This document shows positions 19,139 to 26,879 of a DNA stretch of 64,000 nt, piece after piece. Positions within the stretch are counted from its first letter, which is position 1. Every line of letters begins with the position of its first letter. Source of the DNA: Nocardioides mangrovicus (lineage in GTDB: Bacteria; Actinomycetota; Actinomycetes; Propionibacteriales; Nocardioidaceae); contig NZ_RDBE01000008.1 of the NCBI RefSeq assembly GCF_003674065.1, positions 62,001 through 126,000 on the forward strand. Reading direction: 5' to 3'. A program made the translations under genes and the position numbers. The notes beneath the pieces were generated by a model. That model worked only from the letters and a program-made list of their open reading frames with translations, did no database searches and was not told the DNA's origin.

Positions 19139-20821
19139 TCAGCCGTGCTGCTGGGCGGCCGCCAGGATCTGCCGGACCTCGGACCAGCCCGTGCTCGACG
19201 CGGACCGATCGGACGTGGACCGACCCGAGCTGCGCTCGGCCGCGGGCCGCGGCACCGGCGGGCAGGTCTTGTCCGACCGGTTGCCGGCCTGGCGGGCCGG
19301 CAGGGTGCCGTTGATCAGGTAGGTCGCGATCGTGTCGTCGGTGCACGCGACGCCGCTGAGCGAGCCGGCGTGGGTGGTGCCGTTCTTGCCCTCGATCATC
19401 ACCGAGTTGGAGAAGATCCGGCGGGCCTGCAGCGCGCCCTTGAACGGGGTGGCCGGGTCGAAGGTCTCCTCGACCATGAGGATCGGCGCAACCCCGTTGT
19501 CGGCGATCTTCACCGGTGCCGGGTCGGCCTTGCCCTTCCAGGTGCGGCAGGGACCGTTGAACTGGGCGTTGGAGTACGTCAGGTAGTGGAAGCCCTTGTT
19601 GTACAGCCGCTTGTTGTCACGGTCGATCTTCTTCTGCGAGCTGGGCCACGGGCCGTCGGTGCACTCGGTGGCCAGGTACATCGCGAAGCCGTTGTCGGAG
19701 CCCGGGCCGGTGCCGTTCACGCTCGGGTACTCACGCACCGCCGGCTTGTAGTTGCCGCGGGCGGTGGCCCGGAAGAGTGTCGCGGTCTCGGCCCAGCCGT
19801 AGACGTAGTAGCCGGCGCCCTGGAACAGGTCGGTCCACTCGTCGGGCCCGATCTTGCCGGCGAACGGGTGGCGCTTGGACTTGGCCAGCAGTGCGTACCA
19901 GCGGTGCTTGACCTGCTTCTTCGTCGTGCCGAGCTGGTAGACCTTGTGATGGCGGGCCACCCAGCCGAAGAAGGTGTTGATGGTCTTCTCGAACGCCTTG
20001 TCCTGAGCCTGGTTGGACTTGTAGAAGGTGTCGGTGGGGCTCACGACGCCGTCCCACACCATGCGGCGCACGTGCGAGGGGTACACGGTCGCGTAGACCT
20101 GGCCCAGGTAGGTGCCGTAGGAGAAGCCGTAGTAGTTGATCTGGTTCTGCCCCAGCGCTTTGCGGATGCTCTCCATGTCGTAGACGTTGTCGAGGGTGCG
20201 CACGTGGTCGAGCAGCGCGCCGCCCTTCTTCTGGCAGGCCTTGGAGTAGCGCAGTGCCTTCGCCAGCCAGAAGTGGCGCAGCTTCTGGGTGAAGGTGCGG
20301 TAGTCGGGCCGGTCGAAGCCGAAGTAGTGGGTGTTGCACGACAGCGACGGGACGCTGTCGCCCACGCCGCGCGGGTCGAAGCCGATCCAGTCGTAGTAGC
20401 CGCCCGCACCGCCGGGGATGTAGGCAGTGCCGGTGGAGTCCTTGCCGCCGAGCACCGAGAGCCCGAGGCCGGAACCGCCCGGGCCGCCGGGGTTGACCAG
20501 CATGATGCCCTGGCTCTGTGCGTCGGGGACGGTGTGCGCCAGCCGCGAGACGGCGAGCTGGATCTTCGCGCCCGTGGGGTTCGCGTAGTCCAGGGGCACG
20601 GTCAGCAGGCCGCACTGCGCGCCGACGCGCTGCAGGCCGGGCTGGTCGTCGCCGCACGGACCGAAGCTGATCGGCGGCGGGGTGGGAACGTCGATCGGAG
20701 TCGTGGGTCCGACCGCGGGCCGCGACGGCGCCGCGGACGCCGTGGATCCGGCCGCCACCGCGCCGGTCGCCACGAGGGCGACGGACACTAATCCTGTGAG
20801 GAGTCGATGAGTTCTAGGCAC
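19139..20821 (-). CDS. Secreted alpha/beta hydrolase, tripeptidyl aminopeptidase-like (S33)
   Basis: A 560-residue exported hydrolase of the TAP/S33 group, which trims short peptides from proteins outside the cell. A signal peptide (VPRTHRLLTGLVSVALVATGAV to about residue 32) precedes the domain. The oxyanion block NPGGPGGSG, nucleophile serine in GFSYGTYLG, acid in EETFDPATPF and histidine in GKNGTTHAG are all present. A Ser/Arg-rich tail of about 45 residues ends the protein. GTG 20821 gives the best signal peptide; it overlaps the divergent methyltransferase start by 15 bp if that gene starts at 20807. Confidence 0.88.
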   Translation of the reverse strand: MPRTHRLLTGLVSVALVATGAVAAGSTASAAPSRPAVGPTTPIDVPTPPPISFGPCGDDQPGLQRVGAQCGLLTVPLDYANPTGAKIQLAVSRLAHTVPDAQSQGIMLVNPGGPGGSGLGLSVLGGKDSTGTAYIPGGAGGYYDWIGFDPRGVGDSVPSLSCNTHYFGFDRPDYRTFTQKLRHFWLAKALRYSKACQKKGGALLDHVRTLDNVYDMESIRKALGQNQINYYGFSYGTYLGQVYATVYPSHVRRMVWDGVVSPTDTFYKSNQAQDKAFEKTINTFFGWVARHHKVYQLGTTKKQVKHRWYALLAKSKRHPFAGKIGPDEWTDLFQGAGYYVYGWAETATLFRATARGNYKPAVREYPSVNGTGPGSDNGFAMYLATECTDGPWPSSQKKIDRDNKRLYNKGFHYLTYSNAQFNGPCRTWKGKADPAPVKIADNGVAPILMVEETFDPATPFKGALQARRIFSNSVMIEGKNGTTHAGSLSGVACTDDTIATYLINGTLPARQAGNRSDKTCPPVPRPAAERSSGRSTSDRSASSTGWSEVRQILAAAQQHG

Positions 20822-21598
20822 CGCAGCACCCAACCACCAACCGGTCCGGACCGCCACACCCTGGTGACGCGACTGTGGACAGCAGGTTGCGTGTTCGCCG
20901 AGGAGGAGGTCGACCTGCTGCTCGGCGCCGCCTCCGGTCCCGAGCTGGCCGAGCTCCTCGAGCGGCGGGTGGCCGGTGAGCCGCTGGAGCACCTGCTGGG
21001 CCGCGTCGACTTCTGCGGGCTGCGGCTGGCCGTCGCTGCGGGGGTGTTCGTCCCGCGCCAGCGCACGGCACACCTGGCCCGGTTGGCTGCCGACCTGGCC
21101 CCCCACGTCGCGGTGGACCTGTGCTGCGGTGTCGGTGCTGTCGCGGCGGTGGTCGCGGCGCGCCGGCCGGACTCGCGGGTGGTCGCGGCCGACATGGACC
21201 CGGCGGCCGTCGCCTGCGCCGAGCGCAACCTGCCCGGGGCCGAGGTGTGCTGCGGCGACCTCTTCGACCCGCTCCCCGCCGACCTGCGCGGGCGGGTCGA
21301 CGTGCTCGCGGTCAACGCCCCGTACGTGCCCACCGGCGAGCTGGCCACGATGCCGCCGGAGGCCCGCGATCACGAACCGTGGCTGGCGCTCGACGGTGGT
21401 CCCGACGGCCTCGACGTGCACCGCCGCGTCGCGGCCGAGGCGCCGAGCTGGCTGAGGTCCGGCGGCCACCTGCTGGCCGAGGTCGGCGAGCCCCAGGTCG
21501 AGGCCGCCCTCGCGCTGCTGACGAGCGTCGGACTGGTGCCGCGCGTCGACCACGACGAGGAGCTCGGCGCCACCGTGGTGCTGGCACGGCGGACCTAG
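20807..21598 (+). CDS. PrmC/HemK paralogue, putative protein N5-glutamine methyltransferase
   Basis: A methyltransferase of up to 263 residues related to release-factor methylase PrmC, matching the actinobacterial PrmC-related family whose substrate is unknown. The N-terminal helical substrate domain (GCVFAEEEVDLLLGA ... RVAGEPLEHLLGRVDFCGLRL) is followed by a SAM fold (VAVDLCCGVGAVAAVVAA). The catalytic NPPY motif reads NAPY in NAPYVPTGEL, typical of this paralogous group. ATG 20807 has GAGGAG only 3 nt upstream; GTG 20864 is an alternative that would remove the overlap with the divergent hydrolase gene. Confidence 0.85.
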   Translation: MSSRHRSTQPPTGPDRHTLVTRLWTAGCVFAEEEVDLLLGAASGPELAELLERRVAGEPLEHLLGRVDFCGLRLAVAAGVFVPRQRTAHLARLAADLAPHVAVDLCCGVGAVAAVVAARRPDSRVVAADMDPAAVACAERNLPGAEVCCGDLFDPLPADLRGRVDVLAVNAPYVPTGELATMPPEARDHEPWLALDGGPDGLDVHRRVAAEAPSWLRSGGHLLAEVGEPQVEAALALLTSVGLVPRVDHDEELGATVVLARRT

Positions 21599-21628
21599 AT
21601 CGGGCACCGGCGGGCGTAGATTCGTGCT

Positions 21629-22123
21629 GTGACGGACCCGGTGCGGGCAATCGACGAGGCGGTGCCCAACGCGCCCGCCGACCGGCTGCTGCGCGACACC
21701 TCGCGAGCGCTGCCCTGGGTGGGCGTGGTGCTCGGGCTGTGCGCTGTCTTGCTGGTGCCGTGGGTGTTCTACCTCGGCTTCAGCCTGCCCGAGCGGCAGA
21801 CCTCGGCCCACTACGACGTCGCCTGGGCCGGCTTCGACGTCTTCTTGTTCCTCGGCCTGGCCGGCACCGCGATCACCGTGCTGCGCCGCTCGCCGTGGAT
21901 GGGCATCTGGGCCGGGGCGGTGGCCGCGCTGCTGATCACCGACGCCTGGTTCGACGTCGTCACCTCCCCCACCGGTCACGACTTCTGGCAGGCGCTGGTG
22001 CTCGCCGTGCTGGTCGAGCTGCCGCTGGCCGGCACCTGCGTGTGGGTCGTCGGCCACGCCCGCCGGATGGCCCGGCGGCGGATCCGGCACCTGCTGCGAT
22101 CCGCAGCGCGGCGAGCCGACTAG
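21629..22123 (+). CDS. Four-helix membrane protein, unknown function
   Basis: A 164-residue protein with about four transmembrane helices (WVGVVLGLCAVLLVPWVFYL, VFLFLGLAGTAITVL, WAGAVAALLITDAWFDVV, ALVLAVLVELPLAGTCVWVV) and a basic C-terminal tail. Similar small membrane proteins occur in actinobacteria without assigned function. The GTG start lies 6 nt after -10 TAGATT (21617-21622), so the message is probably leaderless. Its stop is 4 bp before the operator of the HTH-MurA gene. Confidence 0.72.
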   Translation: MTDPVRAIDEAVPNAPADRLLRDTSRALPWVGVVLGLCAVLLVPWVFYLGFSLPERQTSAHYDVAWAGFDVFLFLGLAGTAITVLRRSPWMGIWAGAVAALLITDAWFDVVTSPTGHDFWQALVLAVLVELPLAGTCVWVVGHARRMARRRIRHLLRSAARRAD

Positions 22124-22127
22124 GCGT

Positions 22128-22149
22128 TATCTCATATGTGAGATACGTT
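22128..22149 (+). promoter_or_regulatory. Palindromic operator and -10 element of the HTH-MurA gene
   Basis: TATCTCATATGTGAGATA (22128-22145) has two perfect 7-bp arms around TATG. Its right end runs into a -10-like TACGTT (22144-22149) placed 8 nt before the GTG start at 22158. A protein bound there would cover the promoter. Because the gene itself encodes an XRE-type DNA-binding domain, autorepression is the simplest reading; this is inference. Confidence 0.7.
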
Positions 22150-22157
22150 CGACCCTC

Positions 22158-23696
22158 GTGGAGAGCGACTACCTCAAGCGCATCGGCGCGCTGATCCGTG
22201 ATGCCCGCAAGCACCGCGGCTGGACGCAGGCCCAGCTGGCCGAGGAGCTGAGCACCAGCCAGAGCGCGGTCAACCGCATCGAGCGCGGCCACCAGAACAT
22301 CAGCCTGGAGATGATCGCCCGGATCGGCGAGGCGCTCGACAGTCCCATCGTCCAGCTAGGGGCCGGGCCTACGCACCTGCGCGTCACCGGCCCGACGACG
22401 CTGAGCGGCAGCATCGAGGTGAAGACCTCCAAGAACGCCGGGGTCGCGCTGCTGTGCGCCTCGCTGCTCAACCGCGGCCGCACGGTGCTGCGCCGGGTGG
22501 CGCGGATCGAGGAGGTGAACCGCCTCCTGGAGGTGCTGCAGAGCATCGGCGTGCAGACCCGCTGGCTCAACGACGCCGGCGACCTGGAGATCATCCCGCC
22601 CGCCCAGCTCGACCTCGGCGCCATCGACGCAGCCGCTGCCCGCCGCACCCGTTCGGTCATCATGTTCCTGGGCCCCCTGATGCACCGCGAGGGCTCCTTC
22701 CTGCTGCCCTACGCCGGCGGTTGCGATCTGGGCAAGCGCACCGTGGAGCCGCACCTGACGGCCCTGCGTCCCTTCGGCCTGGAGGTGGTGGCCACCGACG
22801 GCCACTACCGCGCCAGCGTGCACGAGGACGTCTCCCCCGCCCGGCCGATCGTCCTCACCGAGCGTGGCGACACCGTCACCGAGAACGCCCTCATGGCCGC
22901 GGCGCTGCACGACGGCACCACCGTCATCCGCAACGCCAGCTCCAACTACATGGTTCAGGACCTGTGCTTCTACCTCGACAAGCTGGGGGTGAAGATCGAC
23001 GGCGTCGGCACCACCACGCTGACCGTCATCGGCCGCCCCGACATCGACGTCGACGTCGACTACGCACCCAGCGAGGACCCGATCGAGGCGATGAGCCTGC
23101 TGGCCGCCGCCATCGTCACCGGCTCGCAGATCACGGTGCGGCGGGTGCCGATCGAGTTCCTCGAGATCGAGCTCGCGCTGCTGGAGGAGATGGGGTTCCG
23201 CTACGACCGGTCGCCGGAGTACGCCGCCGCGAACGGCCAGACCCGGCTGGTCGACATCACCACCCAGCGCTCCAACCTCACCGCGCCGCTGGACAAGATC
23301 CACCCGATGCCGTTCCCCGGCCTCAACATCGACAACCTGCCGTTCTTCGCCGTCATCGCGGCCACCGCTCAGGGCAGCACGATGCTGCACGACTGGGTGT
23401 ACGAGAACCGCGCCATCTACCTCACCGAGCTCACCCGCCTCGGTGCCAAGGTGCAGCTGCTCGACCCGCACCGGGTGATGATCGAGGGGCCGACGCACTG
23501 GTCGGGCACCGAGATCGTCTGCCCGCCGGCGCTGCGGCCGGCGGTGGTCATCCTGCTGGCGATGCTGGCCTCGAAGGGCACCTCGGTGCTGCGCTCGGTC
23601 TACGTCATCGACCGGGGGTACGAGGACCTGGCCGAGCGGCTGAACCAGCTCGGCGCCCAGATCGAGACGTTTCGTGACGCGCGTGGCGAGATCTGA
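22158..23696 (+). CDS. XRE helix-turn-helix domain fused to a MurA-like enolpyruvyl transferase
   Basis: A 512-residue two-domain protein. Residues 1-66 form an XRE-type HTH (IRDARKHRGWTQAQLAEELS, SQSAVNRIERGHQNIS). Residues 72-505 match UDP-N-acetylglucosamine 1-carboxyvinyltransferase, the first enzyme of peptidoglycan precursor synthesis. The MurA catalytic residues appear retained: Lys92-Asn93 (SKNAG), Cys189 in GGCDLGKRTVE, Arg194, and the aspartate in PGLNIDNLPFF. It could be a regulator that senses UDP-GlcNAc or PEP, or a bifunctional enzyme. A perfect palindrome covers its promoter, and the GDPD gene overlaps its end by 23 bp. Confidence 0.9.
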   Translation: MESDYLKRIGALIRDARKHRGWTQAQLAEELSTSQSAVNRIERGHQNISLEMIARIGEALDSPIVQLGAGPTHLRVTGPTTLSGSIEVKTSKNAGVALLCASLLNRGRTVLRRVARIEEVNRLLEVLQSIGVQTRWLNDAGDLEIIPPAQLDLGAIDAAAARRTRSVIMFLGPLMHREGSFLLPYAGGCDLGKRTVEPHLTALRPFGLEVVATDGHYRASVHEDVSPARPIVLTERGDTVTENALMAAALHDGTTVIRNASSNYMVQDLCFYLDKLGVKIDGVGTTTLTVIGRPDIDVDVDYAPSEDPIEAMSLLAAAIVTGSQITVRRVPIEFLEIELALLEEMGFRYDRSPEYAAANGQTRLVDITTQRSNLTAPLDKIHPMPFPGLNIDNLPFFAVIAATAQGSTMLHDWVYENRAIYLTELTRLGAKVQLLDPHRVMIEGPTHWSGTEIVCPPALRPAVVILLAMLASKGTSVLRSVYVIDRGYEDLAERLNQLGAQIETFRDARGEI

Positions 23697-24456
23697 GGCG
23701 GTCCGCACCGGCTACGCCTACCTCGACGACGTCGGCGTCGTCGCGATGGCGCACCGCGGCGGTGCCCAGCACCCCGACCTGCTAGGACTGGAGAACACCG
23801 CCGAGGCGTTCAGCCACGCCACGCGGCTGGGCTACCGCTACCTGGAGACAGACGTCCACGCCACCCGTGACGGCGTCCTGGTGGCCTTCCACGACGAGGT
23901 GCTCGACCGCGTCACCGACCGCACCGGGCGGATCGAGTCGCTGACCTCGGCGCAGCTGGCCGAGGCGCTCATCGGCGGCCGCCACGCCGTCCCGCGCTTC
24001 GCCGAGCTGCTCGCCGACCTGCCCGACGCCCGGTTCAACGTCGACCTGAAGTCCGAGAGCGCCGTACGCCCGCTGGCCGACCTCCTGCGCAGCACCGGCG
24101 CCGAGGACCGGGTGTGCGTCGGGGCGTTCTCGCTGCCGCGGATCCGTTCCTTCCGTCGCCTGACCGGGGGCCGGGTGGCGACCGCCGCCGCCCCCGCCGA
24201 GGTGGCCCGGGTGGTGGCCGGACTGCCCTGCCGCGGTCCGGCGGTGCTCCAGGTGCCGCACCGACGCGGCCGTGTCCGGGTGGTGACGCCGAGGCTGGTC
24301 CGGCGGGCGCACGCCGCGCGGATGCACGTGCACGTGTGGACCGTCGACGACCCGGCCGAGATGGCCGAGCTGCTCGACCTCGGCGTCGACGGCCTCATCA
24401 CCGATCGCACCGACCTGCTGCGAGAGGTGCTCGAGCAGCGCGGGTCGTGGTCGTGA
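23674..24456 (+). CDS. Glycerophosphodiester phosphodiesterase
   Basis: A 260-residue GDPD that hydrolyses glycerophosphodiesters to glycerol-3-phosphate and an alcohol. Motifs: AHRGG near residue 26, YLETDVHATRDGVLVAFHDEVLDR with the metal ligands and catalytic histidine, FNVDLKSE, and the closing GVDGLITDRTDLL. There is no signal peptide, so it is cytoplasmic. Its GTG start lies inside the end of the HTH-MurA gene (23-bp overlap) and its stop overlaps the UMF1 transporter start by 4 bp, so the three genes are an operon. Confidence 0.9.
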   Translation: MTRVARSEAVRTGYAYLDDVGVVAMAHRGGAQHPDLLGLENTAEAFSHATRLGYRYLETDVHATRDGVLVAFHDEVLDRVTDRTGRIESLTSAQLAEALIGGRHAVPRFAELLADLPDARFNVDLKSESAVRPLADLLRSTGAEDRVCVGAFSLPRIRSFRRLTGGRVATAAAPAEVARVVAGLPCRGPAVLQVPHRRGRVRVVTPRLVRRAHAARMHVHVWTVDDPAEMAELLDLGVDGLITDRTDLLREVLEQRGSWS

Positions 24457-25826
24457 GCGGGTTCGCCGACCTCGCCCCGCTGCGTCGACGCAGCCAGCAA
24501 CGGGCCTGGAACTGGTACGACTGGGCCAACTCGGCCTACTACACGACCGTCCTCTCGGTGCTGTTCGCGCCGTACATGATCACCGTCGCGGGTCGCGCGG
24601 CCGGCTGCACGGACCCGGACGAGACCTGCGACCGGACGGTCTCGGTGCTCGGGCTGCACCTGGCCGCGGGCTCGCTGCCGGCGTACCTCACCAGCTTCGC
24701 CACCATCGCCAGCGCCTTCGTGCTGCCGGTGGTGGGCGCCTTCGTGGACCGCTCGCCGCGCAAGAAGTGGAACATGGCCGGGTTCGCCTTCGCCGGCTCG
24801 GCCTGCTGCATGCTGCTGTTCTGGCTGCGCGGCGACCAGTGGCAGATCGGCGCTTTCGCGGTGGTCTCCAGCAGCATCCTCGGCGGCTGCTCACTGGTGG
24901 CCTACTACGCCATCCTGGTCGACATCTCCACCGAGGCCGAGCGAGACGCCGTGTCCTCGCGCGGCTGGGCGTTCGGCTACCTGGGCGGCGGGCTGCTGCT
25001 GGCGATCAACCTGGGCGTGTTCCTGGGGCACTCCGCCCTCGGCATCGGCTCGGGGCTCGCGGTGCGGCTCAGCCTGCTCAGCGCCGGCGTGTGGTGGGCC
25101 GGGTTCACGCTCATCCCGCTGCTGCGGCTGCGCGACGTGGCTCCCCAGGACGTCGTCGCGGTCCAGGGTGGGCTGTGGGCGCGCAGCTTCGGCCAGCTGG
25201 CGACCACGCTGCGCGAGATGCGCGCCTACCCGATGACGCTGACGTTCCTGGGCGCCTACCTCTTCTACAACGACGGCATCCAGACGGTGATCGCCGAGGC
25301 CTCGACCTACGGGGCCAAGCAGCTCCACATCGCCCAGACCGTGCTCATCGCGACCATCCTGCTCATCCAGTTCGTCGCGTTCGGCGGTGCACTGTTCTTC
25401 GGTCGGCTCGCCGCCCGCTACGGCGGCTACCGCGCGATCCTCGGCGGCACGTTCGCGTGGATGGTCGTCGTGGTCGCGGCCATCGCGCTGCCCGAGCGCA
25501 ACGTGCCGCTCTTCATGGTGCTGGCAGTGGCGATCGGCGTCGTGCTGGGCGGCACCCAGGCACTCTCGCGATCCTTCTTCAGCCTGCTCATCCCCCGCGG
25601 CCGCGAGGGCGAGTACTTCAGCCTCTACAACGCCTGCGAGCGCGGCACATCGTGGTTCGGCACGTTGCTGTTCGGCGTCGTCTTCCAGGTCACCGGCTCC
25701 TACCGACCGGCGATCTTCGCCCTCATCGTGTTCTTCGTCCTCGGCGCCGCGCTGCTGCTGCGGCTCGATCCGCGCCGCGGCGTGGAGGAGGCCGGCAACC
25801 GGGTGCCGGCGGCACTGGCCCGGTGA
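24453..25826 (+). CDS. MFS transporter of the UMF1/Atg22-like family
   Basis: A 457-residue transporter with about 12 transmembrane helices. The start region RAWNWYDWANSAYYTTVLSVLFAPYM is diagnostic of the UMF1 (Atg22-like) family, and GGTQALSRSFFSLLIPRGREGEYFSLY is its conserved second-half loop. Substrates of bacterial members are not known; fungal Atg22 exports amino acids from the vacuole. GTG 24453 overlaps the GDPD stop as GTGA. It ends the HTH-MurA, GDPD, UMF1 operon. Confidence 0.88.
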   Translation: MSGFADLAPLRRRSQQRAWNWYDWANSAYYTTVLSVLFAPYMITVAGRAAGCTDPDETCDRTVSVLGLHLAAGSLPAYLTSFATIASAFVLPVVGAFVDRSPRKKWNMAGFAFAGSACCMLLFWLRGDQWQIGAFAVVSSSILGGCSLVAYYAILVDISTEAERDAVSSRGWAFGYLGGGLLLAINLGVFLGHSALGIGSGLAVRLSLLSAGVWWAGFTLIPLLRLRDVAPQDVVAVQGGLWARSFGQLATTLREMRAYPMTLTFLGAYLFYNDGIQTVIAEASTYGAKQLHIAQTVLIATILLIQFVAFGGALFFGRLAARYGGYRAILGGTFAWMVVVVAAIALPERNVPLFMVLAVAIGVVLGGTQALSRSFFSLLIPRGREGEYFSLYNACERGTSWFGTLLFGVVFQVTGSYRPAIFALIVFFVLGAALLLRLDPRRGVEEAGNRVPAALAR

Positions 25827-25924
25827 GGAGGCTGTCACCGCACCGCACCGTGACGCGATCGACGCATCCGATTCCGTTTGCGCAACGAATACACCGGAAA
25901 GAACGTGAGGTGAGATGAAGGTTC

Positions 25925-25951
25925 GGGAATCCTGAACCCGGCACAAACGTT
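25925..25951 (+). promoter_or_regulatory. SigR/SigH-type promoter of rbpA
   Basis: GGGAAT at 25925-25930 and CGTT at 25948-25951 are separated by 17 nt, matching the GGAAT-N18-GTT consensus for the thiol-oxidative-stress sigma factor SigR (SigH in mycobacteria). In Streptomyces rbpA belongs to that regulon. The promoter lies about 40 bp upstream of the rbpA ATG. Confidence 0.7.
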
Positions 25952-25989
25952 CAACAGATCACGTAGGCCACACACGGGAAGGTGCTCAC

Positions 25990-26370
25990 ATGGCAGAGCG
26001 CACACTACGGGGGGCCAGGCTCGGAGGACAGAGCTTCGAGGACGAGCGCGGGATCGAGTTCGCGGCACGGCAGCAGGTCGGATACCGCTGTCCCCAGGGC
26101 CACGAGTTCGAGATCACGATGTCGACCGAGGCCGACATCCCGGCGACCTGGGAATGCCCCCGCTGCGGCGAGGAGGGGCTGTCGACCGACGGCGTCAAGC
26201 CGGAGGAGAAGCCGGAGAAGCCGGTCCGCACGCACTGGGACATGCTCCTGGAGCGGCGATCGGTCAAGGAGCTCGAGGACATCCTCACCGAGCGGCTGGA
26301 GCTGCTGCGGGGCGGCGAGATCGGCCCCGCTCACCTGCACCGGCCGCGCAAGCGGACGACGAAGGCCTAG
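25990..26370 (+). CDS. rbpA: RNA polymerase-binding protein RbpA
   Basis: A 126-residue actinobacterial transcription factor that binds RNA polymerase and principal sigma factors and stabilises the open complex. The family pattern is complete: N-terminal tail (MAERTLRGARLGGQSFEDERGIE), core domain with YRCPQGHEFEI and WECPRCGEEG, whose Cys/His set could bind zinc as in the Streptomyces protein, a basic linker, and the sigma-interacting domain THWDMLLERRSVKELEDILTERLELLR. The ATG follows GGGAAGGTG. A SigR-type promoter precedes it, and a hairpin inside the convergent fxsA gene can end its transcript. Confidence 0.96.
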   Translation: MAERTLRGARLGGQSFEDERGIEFAARQQVGYRCPQGHEFEITMSTEADIPATWECPRCGEEGLSTDGVKPEEKPEKPVRTHWDMLLERRSVKELEDILTERLELLRGGEIGPAHLHRPRKRTTKA

Positions 26371-26374
26371 CCGC

Positions 26375-26872
26375 CTACTCGTCGACGACGTCGCCCCGGA
26401 CCACGCGTGGTCCGGGGGGTTCGTCGTTCCGGGCCCCGGTGTCGTTGGCGAAGCCGGGATAACCGGGGTAGCCGGTCGTGGCCGCGGTCAGCCGTCGTCC
26501 GATGAAGCCGGCGAGCAGCCGTCGTCCGACCGGCCGGGTCATCGGGAGCACGCACAGGGCGCCGAGGATGTCGAGGACGAAGCCGGGGGTGAGCATCAAC
26601 AGCCCACCGGTCAGGACGAGGACGCCGTCGGCCAGCTCCTTGGCGGGCATCCGGCGCTCGGCCAGCGCGAAGCGCAGCGCCTCGAAGGCACGGCGGCCCT
26701 CCCGCTTGACCAGCCAGGAGCCCAGCACGCTGTCGGCGATGAGCAGCACGATGGTCCACCAGGCGCCGACGACCTGGCCCACCTGGATGATCACGTAGAC
26801 CTCGACCAGCGGCACCACGACGAAGGCGACCAGCAGCAGCCACCAGGGGAAACGTCGGGTGCGGGAGCTCAC
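26375..26872 (-). CDS. fxsA: FxsA family membrane protein
   Basis: A 165-residue FxsA-family inner-membrane protein. In E. coli FxsA relieves phage exclusion; the general role is unknown. Conserved features are the N-terminal helices (WWLLLVAFVVVPLVEVYVIIQVG, WWTIVLLIADSVLGSWLVKREG), the ALRFALAERRMPAKELADG segment, and GGLLMLTPGFVLDILGALCVLP. The hydrophilic Pro/Gly-rich tail is variable, and its codons contain the rbpA terminator palindrome. GTG 26872 is 7 bp after the mannosyltransferase stop, so it is the second gene of that operon. Confidence 0.9.
   Translation of the reverse strand: MSSRTRRFPWWLLLVAFVVVPLVEVYVIIQVGQVVGAWWTIVLLIADSVLGSWLVKREGRRAFEALRFALAERRMPAKELADGVLVLTGGLLMLTPGFVLDILGALCVLPMTRPVGRRLLAGFIGRRLTAATTGYPGYPGFANDTGARNDEPPGPRVVRGDVVDE
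26394..26417 (+). terminator. 24-bp perfect palindrome nested in the fxsA 3' end
   Basis: CCCCGGACCACG (26394-26405) is followed directly by its exact reverse complement to 26417. It starts 23 bp after the rbpA stop codon and lies within the last codons of fxsA on the other strand, so one element likely terminates rbpA while also being read as protein. Confidence 0.65.
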
Positions 26873-26879
26873 ATGGGGA

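Noticed and set aside
25915-25935. Six-codon frame MKVRES upstream of rbpA
   Set aside because: It precedes and overlaps the predicted promoter, so it would not be in the rbpA transcript; too short to support.
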